Assembly: GCF_014642675.1 (NCBI RefSeq)
Contig: NZ_BMIS01000005.1
Coordinates: forward strand, 62,001 to 126,000
Length of the DNA stretch: 64,000 nt
Direction of reading: 5' to 3'
Origin: Nesterenkonia cremea
GTDB lineage: Bacteria; Actinomycetota; Actinomycetes; Actinomycetales; Micrococcaceae
Shown: positions 46,411 to 57,635 of the stretch, one piece after another
How positions within the stretch are numbered: position 1 is the stretch's first letter
Layout of the letters: the number at the start of each line of letters is the position of its first letter
Notes under the pieces: generated by a model
What the model was told of the DNA's origin: nothing
The model's input: the letters and a program-made list of their open reading frames with translations, nothing else
Databases searched by the model: none
Program-made: the position numbers and the translations under genes

Positions 46411-47718
46411 ATGACGGAACCGCGACGGATCCCCACCAAGCTCGCCCTGAGGGGCGCTGGTGCGGCTTCCGCGGCCATGCTGCTGCTGACCGGTTGCGGG
46501 GCCGATGAGGGCACCCCCGTACTGACCTGGTACATCAACCCCGACGACGGCGGCCAGCGCGTCATCGCGGAGCAGTGCACCGAAGAGGCCGACGGCGAAT
46601 ACGAGATCCGCACCTCTCTGCTTCCCGCTGACGCCCCCTCCCAGCGTGAGCAGCTGGCCCGCCGCCTGGCTGCGGGCGACTCCTCCCTGGACATCATGTC
46701 CCTGGACCCTGTCTTCGTCCCGGAGTTCGCCGAGCCGGACTTCCTGGCTCCTGTGCCCGATGACGTGGCCGAGCGGACCACGGAGGACACTCTGGAGGGC
46801 TCGCTGCAGAGCGCCACCTGGGACGATGAGATCGTCTCCGTCCCGTTCTGGGCCAATACTCAGCTGCTCTGGTATCGCGAGTCGGTGGCCGAGGAGGCCG
46901 GCCTGGACATGGACGGCGAGGTCACCTGGGACGACATCATGCAGGCCGCCGAGAGCACCGACACCTACCTGGGCGTCCACGGCGTGCGCGGCGAGTCCAT
47001 CTCCGTGTGGATCAATGCGCTGGTGGAGTCTCAGGGTGAGTCCATCCTGGAGGATCCGCAGGCTCCGGCCGAGGATGTGGAGACCACTCTGGACTCCGAG
47101 GCCGGCCAGCAGGCCGCTGAGGTCTTCTCCACCATCGGGGAGGAGGGCCTGGGCGGACCGGGCATCTCCTCGATGGATGAGGAGCAGGCCATGCGTCTCT
47201 TCCAGGGTGACAACGGCTCCTTCATGGTCAACTGGCCCTTCATCTGGGCGGCCACCAACGCTGGTGTGGAGGAGGGCACCCTGGATCAGGAGGTCCTCGA
47301 CGACATCGCCTGGACCCAGTATCCGCAGATGGAGGAGGGCACTGCCTCCGCGCCGCCGCTGGGCGGCATCAACCTCGGCGTAGGGGCAGATTCGGAGCAC
47401 CCGGAGCTGGCCTATGACGCAGTGGAGTGCATCGTCTCTCCGGAGCGGCAGACCGAGTACTTCCTGACCAACGGCAACCCACCCTCCTCCGAGGCGGCCT
47501 TCGACGATCCGTCCATCGCCGAGGAGTTCCCGATGGCCGATGACATCCGTGAGTCCATCGACAACGGCGCTCCGCGTCCGCAGACCCCGTTCTACAACGA
47601 GATCTCCGAGACGCTGCAGGATCAGTTCAGTCCGCTCAGCGGCGTGGATCCGGAGACGACGCCGGGCACTGCGGATGAGCACATCGGTGAGGTTCTGCGA
47701 GGGGAGCGTCTGCTGTGA
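46411..47718 (+). CDS. Sugar ABC transporter substrate-binding lipoprotein (LpqY/TusE-like)
   Basis: 435 residues of the extracellular solute-binding family 1. The signal peptide ends in the lipobox LLTGC. The mature protein has LTWYINPDDGGQRVIAEQC, DEIVSVPFWANTQLLWYRESV and FQGDNGSFMVNWPF. It resembles the trehalose-binding LpqY/TusE group, but trehalose as ligand is tentative. ATG 46411 has GGGGAAGG 6 nt upstream; GTG 46402 is an alternative. It heads a three-gene operon with two permeases; no ATPase is encoded here. Confidence 0.88.
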   Translation: MTEPRRIPTKLALRGAGAASAAMLLLTGCGADEGTPVLTWYINPDDGGQRVIAEQCTEEADGEYEIRTSLLPADAPSQREQLARRLAAGDSSLDIMSLDPVFVPEFAEPDFLAPVPDDVAERTTEDTLEGSLQSATWDDEIVSVPFWANTQLLWYRESVAEEAGLDMDGEVTWDDIMQAAESTDTYLGVHGVRGESISVWINALVESQGESILEDPQAPAEDVETTLDSEAGQQAAEVFSTIGEEGLGGPGISSMDEEQAMRLFQGDNGSFMVNWPFIWAATNAGVEEGTLDQEVLDDIAWTQYPQMEEGTASAPPLGGINLGVGADSEHPELAYDAVECIVSPERQTEYFLTNGNPPSSEAAFDDPSIAEEFPMADDIRESIDNGAPRPQTPFYNEISETLQDQFSPLSGVDPETTPGTADEHIGEVLRGERLL

Positions 47719-48683
47719 GCACTGCGACCACTGATAAGCGCGCCAAACTGGTGACCCAGCAGGACCGGCGCAGGCAGGAGGTGCGGCTCGGCTGGATGCT
47801 GGCCGGCCCGGCCTTCGTGGTGATGCTGTTGGTCACCGCCTATCCCATCGCCCAGGCGGTCTACGACTCGCTGTTCAGCCTGCGTCTGACGGCCCCGGAC
47901 GAGCGGGACTTCGTCGGCCTGCAGAACTACCTGACGGTCTTCTCCAGCACCGATGTGTTCTGGCGAGCCATGCTCGTGACCATCCTGATCACTGTGCTCG
48001 CCGTGGCGGTGCAGCTGGTCATCGGTTTCGCCTTGGCCCTGCTGATGCACCGGGCCATCGTCCAGCTGCGCGGCTCGTTGCGCACTGCGATCCTGGTTCC
48101 CTACGGCATCATCACCGTGGTCTCGGCCTTCGCCTGGTACTACATGTTCGACATCAACTCAGGGTTCGTGAACCGCTGGTTCTCCTGGGTGCCGGGCATC
48201 AGCGAGGAGATGGACTGGTTCGCCGAGACCTGGAGCGCCCTGGCGGTCATCATCGCCTCTGAGATCTGGAAGAACACCCCCTTCATCGCACTGCTCCTGC
48301 TGGCCGGTCTGGCGCAGGTCTCGGACGACCTGTTGGAGGCCGCCAAGGTGGACGGCGCGAACTGGTGGCAGCAGCTGACCCGTGTGGTCATCCCGAATAT
48401 GAAGGCCGCGATCATGGTGGCGGTGCTCTTCCGCACCCTGGACTCGTTCCGCATCTTCGACAACGTCTTCATCATGACCAACGGCGACGCCGGCACCGAA
48501 GTCCTCTCACTGCTGGCCTACCGCCAGTCGATCATGCGCCTGGAGATCGGCCTGGGTTCGGCCGTGTCGGTGATCATGTTCGTCTGCGTGGTGCTCATCG
48601 CTGTGGTCGCAGTCAAGGGCTTCAAGGTGAACCTGGCCGAGGGGACCGGATCCAACGCCGGGCAGAAGAAGGAGACCAAGTAG
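47715..48683 (+). CDS. Sugar ABC transporter permease (MalF/SugA type)
   Basis: 322 residues with six helices. The permease EAA loop is DDLLEAAKVDGANWWQQLTRVVIPNMK (positions about 210-236), which contacts the shared ATPase. N-terminal helix: WMLAGPAFVVMLLVTAYPIAQ. It overlaps the binding-protein stop by 4 bp (GTGA) and is adjacent to the second permease gene. It is part of the same importer. Confidence 0.92.
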   Translation: MSTATTDKRAKLVTQQDRRRQEVRLGWMLAGPAFVVMLLVTAYPIAQAVYDSLFSLRLTAPDERDFVGLQNYLTVFSSTDVFWRAMLVTILITVLAVAVQLVIGFALALLMHRAIVQLRGSLRTAILVPYGIITVVSAFAWYYMFDINSGFVNRWFSWVPGISEEMDWFAETWSALAVIIASEIWKNTPFIALLLLAGLAQVSDDLLEAAKVDGANWWQQLTRVVIPNMKAAIMVAVLFRTLDSFRIFDNVFIMTNGDAGTEVLSLLAYRQSIMRLEIGLGSAVSVIMFVCVVLIAVVAVKGFKVNLAEGTGSNAGQKKETK

Positions 48684-49532
48684 ATGATCAAGACTCGTCT
48701 CACACCTAAGCAGAAGGGCATCTGGGCCCTGATCGCCGTCGTCGTGTTCATCTACGCGCTGTTCCCGGTGGTCGCGATCTTCGCCAACAGCTTCAAGACC
48801 CCGGCCGATGTCGGTGCCGGCACGTTCTGGCCGCAGAACTGGACCTGGCAGAACTACGAGATGATCTTCGTGGGGGAGGCTCAGACGCTCTTCCTGAGCG
48901 CGCTGCGCAACTCCATCGGCATCACCCTGATCTCCACGGTCATAGCAGTCGTGCTGGCCACGCTGTGCGCCTATGCGATCGCGCGGCTGGACTTCCCGGG
49001 CAAGCGGTTCATCCTCTTCACCGCCCTGGCGGTCTCGATCTTCCCGGTGATCTCGGTGGTGACCCCCCTGTTCAACCTGTGGCGCAGCATCGGACTCTAT
49101 GACACCTGGCTCGGGCTGATCATCCCGTATCTGTCGCTGACCCTGCCGATCTCCATCTGGACGCTCTCGGCCTTCTTCAAGCAGATCCCCTGGGAGCTTG
49201 AGCAGGCGGCATCCATCGACGGCGCCACCCAGTGGCAGGCCTTCCGCCTGGTGATCGTCCCGCTGGCGGCACCCGGTGTGTTCACCGCGGCGATCATCGC
49301 CTTCTTCATCGCCTGGAACGACTTCGTCTACGGGATCTCCCTGACCTCCACGGAGGCGGCGCGTCCGGTCCCGGCTGCTCTGGCCTTCTTCGTGGGCGAC
49401 TCGCAGTTCGAGCAGCCTACGGGAGCGATCTCGGCCGCGGCCATCGTGGTGACCATTCCGGTGGTCATCCTGGTGATCCTCTTCCAGCGTCAGATCGTGT
49501 CCGGTCTGACCCAGGGCGCGGTCAAGGACTGA
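48684..49532 (+). CDS. Carbohydrate ABC transporter permease (MalG/SugB type)
   Basis: 282 residues, six helices. The EAA loop is WELEQAASIDGATQWQAFRLVIVPLAAPG. The C-terminal helix ends LFQRQIVSGLTQGAVKD, as in MalG-type permeases. The ATG follows the previous stop directly. With the binding protein and first permease it makes an importer that must borrow an ATPase (MsmK/SugC type) from elsewhere. Confidence 0.93.
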   Translation: MIKTRLTPKQKGIWALIAVVVFIYALFPVVAIFANSFKTPADVGAGTFWPQNWTWQNYEMIFVGEAQTLFLSALRNSIGITLISTVIAVVLATLCAYAIARLDFPGKRFILFTALAVSIFPVISVVTPLFNLWRSIGLYDTWLGLIIPYLSLTLPISIWTLSAFFKQIPWELEQAASIDGATQWQAFRLVIVPLAAPGVFTAAIIAFFIAWNDFVYGISLTSTEAARPVPAALAFFVGDSQFEQPTGAISAAAIVVTIPVVILVILFQRQIVSGLTQGAVKD

Positions 49533-49594
49533 CCAGAGGTGCTAAGTTGTCAGGTGAGAGAAATCGACGCCTCACCAGGAGCGGAGCCGAAGCG

Positions 49595-49981
49595 ATGAGC
49601 AATATCCCAGCTGAGCTGAAGTACAGCGCCGAGCACGAGTGGGTGTCCACCACGGACACCGACGGTGTGGTGCGCGTCGGCATCACCGACTTCGCCCAGG
49701 ATGCCCTGGGCGACGTGGTCTACGTGGAGCACCCGGAGGCCGGATCCACCGCCTCCGCCGGCGATGTCATCGGCGAGGTGGAATCCACCAAGTCGGTCTC
49801 CGACATCTACGCCCCGGTCAGCGGCGAGATCGTGGCCGTGAACGAGGGGCTGGACGGAGATCCGGCCGCCATCAACAAGGACCCTTACGGCGCGGGCTGG
49901 CTCTTTGACGTGAAGCTCAGCGACGCCTCCGAGCTGGACTCCCTGCTCACTGCCGACGACTACAAAAACCAGGTAGGCTGA
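49595..49981 (+). CDS. gcvH: Glycine cleavage system H protein
   Basis: 128 residues. The lipoyl carrier shuttles the methylamine group between GcvP and GcvT. The lipoylated lysine is K66 in GEVESTKSVSDIYAP. EHEWVSTTDTDGVVRVGITDFAQDALGD is the N-terminal signature. ATG 49595 has AGGAG at 49577-49581. A small hairpin GGTGAG/CTCACC (49554-49575) lies upstream. gcvP and gcvT are not adjacent. It precedes garA, as in many actinobacteria. Confidence 0.95.
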   Translation: MSNIPAELKYSAEHEWVSTTDTDGVVRVGITDFAQDALGDVVYVEHPEAGSTASAGDVIGEVESTKSVSDIYAPVSGEIVAVNEGLDGDPAAINKDPYGAGWLFDVKLSDASELDSLLTADDYKNQVG

Positions 49982-50011
49982 GAGATCATCGATCCACGGG
50001 GAGAGGAGGTC

Positions 50012-50503
50012 ATGATGGAGACCGCACCCTTCGGCCAGGAGGACGGCCGGACATCTGAGGGACCCGACAGGCACGGGGAGACCCGTCCTGTTGCCCATGA
50101 CAGCGCTGCCGAGACCACGAGCATCTCGCTTCCGCCGGCGGCGGTCGGCCCGTCTGAGCCGAGCCTCTCCGAGAGCGACCATGAGGCGATCAGCGCACTG
50201 CCGGAAGGCTCTGCGCTGCTGATCGCCCACAGCGGCGCCAACCAGGGCGCCCGCTTCCTGCTGGATCAGGATGTCACCACTGCGGGCCGCCACCCTGACG
50301 CCGAGATCTTCCTCGACGATGTGACGGTCTCCCGGCGGCACCTGAACTTCCACCGCGTGGACGGCGGCTTCGAGATCGAAGACCTGGGCAGCCTCAACGG
50401 CACCTACGTCAACCACGACCGCGTGGACCGCTACCAGCTCAAGCCCGGCGATGAGGTCCAGATCGGCAAGTTCCGGCTGACCTACTACGCCGGCTCCAAA
50501 TAG
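50012..50503 (+). CDS. garA: FHA-domain regulator GarA (OdhI)
   Basis: 163 residues. The C-terminal FHA domain (about 65-163) contains GRHPDAEIFLDDVTVSRRHL and GSLNGTYVNHDRV, the phosphothreonine-binding loops. The N-terminal tail has ETTSI (residues 34-38), matching the tail motif phosphorylated by PknG/PknB. Unphosphorylated GarA inhibits 2-oxoglutarate dehydrogenase and stimulates glutamate dehydrogenase in mycobacteria. ATG 50012 has GAGAGGAGG before it; ATG 50015 is equally possible. Confidence 0.92.
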   Translation: MMETAPFGQEDGRTSEGPDRHGETRPVAHDSAAETTSISLPPAAVGPSEPSLSESDHEAISALPEGSALLIAHSGANQGARFLLDQDVTTAGRHPDAEIFLDDVTVSRRHLNFHRVDGGFEIEDLGSLNGTYVNHDRVDRYQLKPGDEVQIGKFRLTYYAGSK

Positions 50504-50616
50504 GAGCTGCTCCCAGCAGCAGTGCGCGGCTGTTCCAAATACCGACCATCTCTTCCTCAGCACGTTATCCTGGGGCTGACTTCTTTCCTTCCCCTGAGCC
50601 CGAAAGAGGATACGCA

Positions 50617-51375
50617 GTGAGTGTTTCGCCTGTGCCGAAGCCGAAGTCGTCGGCTGATGCCGACGATCCGGCGAACTCGCATGTCTTTACGATCTCCGAG
50701 GTTCTGCGCGAGCTGCAGAACGAATTCCCTGATCTGACAGCCTCCAAGCTGCGTTTCCTCGAGGAGCGGGATCTGGTGGAGCCGGCGCGTACGGCGTCGG
50801 GCTACCGCAAGTACTCGGCAGCGGATGTGGAGCGGCTGCGCTTCATCCTGGCGCTGCAGCGGGACCGCTATATGCCCCTGGACGTCATCAAGAAGACGAT
50901 GGACGCCCTGGACGCCGGCGAGCAGCCGGAGGAGCTTCCCGACGCCGCCCCGGTGGGTCCGCGGGAGGTCACCAATGAGATGGCCGCCCAGATCACCGGG
51001 CGAATCCGGCCGCTGAGCCGCAAGGAGCTGCGCGCACAGTCAGGGGCTACGCGCGGCATGCTCGACACGCTGGAGAAGTTCCGGATCATCAAGGCTGATG
51101 GGCAGGGCAACTACAGCCACCACGACCTCAAGGCCGTGAAGTCGGTGCGGGTCCTGGCGCGCTATGGGCTGGAGCCCAAGCACCTGGTCACACTGCGCCG
51201 CTCGGCTGATGCGGAGCTGGATCTGATCGGCCGGGCCATGGCCCCGCATGCCGCACGCAAGGACGCTGCCGCCCGGGCGCGTGTGGCCGAGTCCTCCAAG
51301 GAGATGCTGGAGTGCCTGAAGGACCTGCGCTCCTCGATGATGGACTCCGCAGTGGAGCAGCTCGACAAGAACTGA
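50617..51375 (+). CDS. ftsR: MerR-family regulator FtsR
   Basis: 252 residues. An N-terminal winged HTH (VFTISEVLRELQNEFPDLTASKLRFLEERDLVEPARTASGYRKYSA) is of the MerR type and is followed by a long helical C-terminal domain without metal-binding cysteines. Its position directly after garA is that of FtsR, which activates ftsZ in Corynebacterium; the same role here is inferred. GTG 50617 has AAAGAGGA at 50602-50609. Confidence 0.85.
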   Translation: MSVSPVPKPKSSADADDPANSHVFTISEVLRELQNEFPDLTASKLRFLEERDLVEPARTASGYRKYSAADVERLRFILALQRDRYMPLDVIKKTMDALDAGEQPEELPDAAPVGPREVTNEMAAQITGRIRPLSRKELRAQSGATRGMLDTLEKFRIIKADGQGNYSHHDLKAVKSVRVLARYGLEPKHLVTLRRSADAELDLIGRAMAPHAARKDAAARARVAESSKEMLECLKDLRSSMMDSAVEQLDKN

Positions 51376-51409
51376 GAGCTCCTCAGCTGACGCGAGCCGC
51401 GCCACTGCC

Positions 51410-51415
51410 TACACT
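51410..51415 (+). promoter_or_regulatory. -10 element TACACT (leaderless)
   Basis: TACACT ends 6 nt before ATG 51422 of the DUF151 gene, giving it its own promoter inside the garA-merR cluster. Confidence 0.45.
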
Positions 51416-51421
51416 GGATGT

Positions 51422-51982
51422 ATGGATGACCAGCAGATCCCGCTGGACGTGGTCGGAGTGCGCGTGGAGCTTCCTTCCAAACAGCCCGTCCTGGTGCTGC
51501 GCGGCGCTGCCGAGGGAACCGAGAAGCAGCACGTGGCCATCATGGTCGGTGCTGCGGAGGCCAATGCCGTCGCCGCCGCTATGGAGGGCAGGACCCCGCC
51601 CCGCCCGCTGACCCATGATCTGCTGGTGGATGCCCTCAACGGCCTCGGCGGGGGAGTGGAGACCATTGAGATCGGGCTGCTGGACTCTCAGACCTATTCC
51701 GGGACGATCACCCTGACCGGCGGCCACATCCTGGATGCCCGTGCCTCCGATGCCATCGCCGTGGCGGTGCGGGTCAACTGTCCGGTGACCATGGATGAGA
51801 ACACTCTGGCCGCCGTCGCGGTGACTCCGCGCTTCAGGACCGTCTCCGCCGACGGTGAGCAGGCGGCGTCGTCGGATCCTGCCGACCGGCCCGCCCAGTC
51901 CAAAGGGCCCATCTCTGAGGCGGAGATCGAGGAGTTCCAGAAGTTCCTCGATTCGGCGGGCCCCGATGATTTCCGCAGCTGA
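51422..51982 (+). CDS. Bifunctional nuclease family protein (DUF151)
   Basis: 186 residues. The DUF151 domain (about 1-130) begins LDVVGVRVELPSKQPVLVLRG and includes LTHDLLVDALNGLGGGVETIEIGLLDSQTYSGTI and ARASDAIAVAVRVNCPV. The C-terminal 50 residues are polar and probably flexible. The family is named for nuclease activity reported for one plant member; the role in bacteria is unclear. It lies between two MerR-type genes. Confidence 0.9.
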   Translation: MDDQQIPLDVVGVRVELPSKQPVLVLRGAAEGTEKQHVAIMVGAAEANAVAAAMEGRTPPRPLTHDLLVDALNGLGGGVETIEIGLLDSQTYSGTITLTGGHILDARASDAIAVAVRVNCPVTMDENTLAAVAVTPRFRTVSADGEQAASSDPADRPAQSKGPISEAEIEEFQKFLDSAGPDDFRS

Positions 51983-52087
51983 CTCTGGCGCTGCCGGGCG
52001 ACACGCCGTAGGCTGTGGAGCGAATGTCTTTGGCCACGGACTCTCGGGGCAATACCGTGGAGGAAGAAGACTGCAGGAGGGTATGAG

Positions 52088-52714
52088 GTGAGTCTGGATT
52101 TCCACTCACGCGCATCGCGTGAGGCTACCGAGAACGCTGTGACGACCGTGCAGCAGCGTCTCTTCGACGACGGTATGCCTGAGCTCGACGAGCAGATGGG
52201 CTACCGCGGTCCCATCGCATGCTCCGCCGCCGGGATCACCTACCGGCAGCTGGACTACTGGGCGCGCACCAAGCTCGTGCAGCCCTCCCTCCGCAACGCC
52301 TCGGGCTCCGGCTCGGCGCGTCTCTACTCCTTCCGGGACATCCTGGTCCTCAAAGTGGTCAAGCGCCTGTTGGACACCGGAGTCTCCCTGCAGCAGATCC
52401 GCAGCGCCATCGAGCACCTGCGTGAGCGCGGTGTGGACGACCTGGCGCAGATCACCCTGATGTCTGACGGTGCCTCGGTCTACGAATGCACCTCCCCGGA
52501 CGAGGTCATCGATCTGGTCCAAGGCGGACAGGGCGTCTTCGGCATCGCCGTGGGCCGTGTATGGCGCGAGGTCGAGGGCAGCCTGGCAGAGTTCCCGCGT
52601 GAGCGCTCCGAGGATCCCGAGGAGCAGGCGGCAGAGGGTGTGCAGCCCACGCTGGACGCCTTCGAAGGTCAGGACGAGCTCGCTAAGATGCGGGCGCGCC
52701 GCCAGGCCTCCTGA
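52088..52714 (+). CDS. MerR-family transcriptional regulator
   Basis: 208 residues. The winged HTH (AAGITYRQLDYWARTKLVQPSLRNASGSGSARLYSF) differs from typical MerR by a longer wing. The dimerisation helix follows (DILVLKVVKRLLDTGVSLQQIRSAIEHL). GTG 52088 has GGAGGG at 52075-52080. It is the second MerR gene of the cluster (gcvH-garA-ftsR-DUF151-merR), whose order is conserved in actinobacteria. The target is unknown. Confidence 0.9.
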   Translation: MSLDFHSRASREATENAVTTVQQRLFDDGMPELDEQMGYRGPIACSAAGITYRQLDYWARTKLVQPSLRNASGSGSARLYSFRDILVLKVVKRLLDTGVSLQQIRSAIEHLRERGVDDLAQITLMSDGASVYECTSPDEVIDLVQGGQGVFGIAVGRVWREVEGSLAEFPRERSEDPEEQAAEGVQPTLDAFEGQDELAKMRARRQAS

Positions 52715-52731
52715 GCGGGTGTAACCGCCGA

Positions 52732-52769
52732 GCATGAAAAAAGCGCCCCGAGGGGCGCTTTTTTCATGC
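52732..52769. terminator. Bidirectional terminator between merR and parA
   Basis: Perfect 18-bp stem that runs from GCATGAAAAAAGCGCCCC to its complement over a minimal 2-nt gap. An A-tract on one side and a T-tract on the other make it functional for both convergent genes. Confidence 0.93.
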
Positions 52770-52780
52770 GCTCCTGCTGC

Positions 52781-53557
52781 TCAGACCAGCTGGCGCAGCA
52801 GCTGGTCGAAAGACTTAGCCAGGTCGCGGGCCTGATCTCCGGGCCAGTGGTGGACCGGGTAGGCCGCACCCTGGATCTGTTGCCAGTAGGCGTTCTCCTC
52901 CAGGACCGGGAGCATCAGCTTGTCCTTGTACAGCCGCTCCATCTCCAGGAGGCGGTACTCGTGCTCGGCCGAATCGGCGCGTGCGCGGTTGACCACCACG
53001 CCGGCCTGGGTCAGCTGCGGGGCGTACTCGTTGGAGAACATCCGTATGGCGCGCATAGTGCGCTCGGTGCCGGCCACGGAGAACAGGCTGGGCTCAGCCA
53101 CCAGCAGCACCTGGGTCGAGGCCGCCCAGGCGATCCGGGTCAGTCCGGCCAGCGACGGCGGACAGTCCACCAGGACCAGGTCATAACCGGTGACACCTTC
53201 CAGGAGGGTGCGCAGCCGCCGCATATCGCGCGGCCGGATGTCCGGACGGTCGAAGGTCGCCGAGAGCGCAGAGCCGGGAACCACGTCGAGCACGGCCTCG
53301 GCCCGCTCCTCCTCCGGGAGGAAATCCACCCAGCCGGAGCGCACCGTGTGTTCGGTGACCTGCGCCTTCTTCGCATCGCGCAGCAGCTGACCGGCCTCGG
53401 TGCCGGCGCCGCGGGAGACGGCGAGGCCCGTGGTGGAATCAGCATGCGGGTCGAGGTCGATGACAAGAGTCCTGACTCCGCGCTGGAGGGCGGCTGACGC
53501 CAGGCCCATGGTGACCGAGGTCTTCCCGACCCCGCCTTTCAAGCTGGACACGCTCAT
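52781..53557 (-). CDS. ParA/MinD-type ATPase
   Basis: 258 residues. The deviant Walker A is KGGVGKT (residues 7-13). LVIDLDPHADST and LVDCPPSLAGLTRIA are the A' and B motifs of the ParA/Soj family. The C-terminal helix is amphipathic. ATG 53557 is chosen because GGAGGGG lies about 9 nt upstream, whereas an upstream GTG overlaps that site. No parB or parS is visible nearby, so it is an orphan ParA, possibly positioning another cargo. Confidence 0.9.
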   Translation of the reverse strand: MSVSSLKGGVGKTSVTMGLASAALQRGVRTLVIDLDPHADSTTGLAVSRGAGTEAGQLLRDAKKAQVTEHTVRSGWVDFLPEEERAEAVLDVVPGSALSATFDRPDIRPRDMRRLRTLLEGVTGYDLVLVDCPPSLAGLTRIAWAASTQVLLVAEPSLFSVAGTERTMRAIRMFSNEYAPQLTQAGVVVNRARADSAEHEYRLLEMERLYKDKLMLPVLEENAYWQQIQGAAYPVHHWPGDQARDLAKSFDQLLRQLV

Positions 53558-53589
53558 GATCTGCACCCCTCCATCATAGGGATAGAAGA

Positions 53590-53617
53590 GGCCCCCGTGG
53601 TGATCACCACGGGGGCC
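53590..53617. terminator. Perfect 28-bp palindrome, terminator or binding site
   Basis: Both arms are GGCCCCCGTGGTGA and its exact complement with no loop. It lies downstream of the monooxygenase gene (minus strand) and just upstream of parA. On the minus strand TCTTCT follows. It probably ends the monooxygenase transcript. Confidence 0.65.
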
Positions 53618-53654
53618 TGATCAGATCGGCGCGGCCGATCGTGCTCAGCGCAGG

Positions 53655-53984
53655 TCAGGAGACCTTCATCTCGCCCATCTCATCCCAGTCATCGCCCTCG
53701 ATCTGGCGGGAGATGATCTTGGGGGTGGAGACCAGGGCGTTGAACATCGGGCCCTCCTCGCTGGTGGCCTTCTTGAAGTGGTCGGAGTTCACGTGCGGCT
53801 CGGCGCCGTCGTCCTCGAATGCCTCCAGCAGGACGTACTCGTTGGGGTCCTCCAAGCTGCGGGACCACTCGAAGAACTTGTTCTTGGGCTCATTGCGGGT
53901 GGCCTCGGTGAACTCGCGGGTGATCTCGGGCCACTGGTCGGCCAGCTCCGGCTTCACCTGGAACTTCACGGCGATGAGAATCAT
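53655..53984 (-). CDS. Antibiotic biosynthesis monooxygenase-like protein
   Basis: 109 residues. The dimeric ferredoxin-like ABM fold is indicated by MILIAVKFQVKPELADQWPEITREFTEATRNEPKNKFFEWSRSLEDPNEYVLLEAF and HVNSDHFKKATSEEGP. Members include quinol monooxygenases and heme-degrading enzymes, as well as proteins of unknown role; no active-site call is possible. AAGGAGCG precedes the ATG. It is a single-gene unit. Confidence 0.88.
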   Translation of the reverse strand: MILIAVKFQVKPELADQWPEITREFTEATRNEPKNKFFEWSRSLEDPNEYVLLEAFEDDGAEPHVNSDHFKKATSEEGPMFNALVSTPKIISRQIEGDDWDEMGEMKVS

Positions 53985-54187
53985 GGTCGCTCCTTGCTGC
54001 AGAGGTGGGGTTCTCTTCTGCGCTCAACGGTAATCACTGTCCCGTCTTCCCGCATCCTGACCCTCCGTGCGGTTCGCCACTGTCATGTGGCGTCGCACAC
54101 ACCATAGGGACTCTGGGAGGGGTATCGTCATCCCCGGCAGGTCACAATGGCGTGGCCTGCTTCTCCCATCTGGCAGAGAGGAACACG

Positions 54188-57631
<3,444 letters not shown>

Positions 57632-57635
57632 GGGC

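Noticed and set aside
49552..49594. Possible glycine riboswitch before gcvH
   Set aside because: Only 62 bp separate the genes. A small hairpin is present, but the conserved glycine-aptamer blocks are not.
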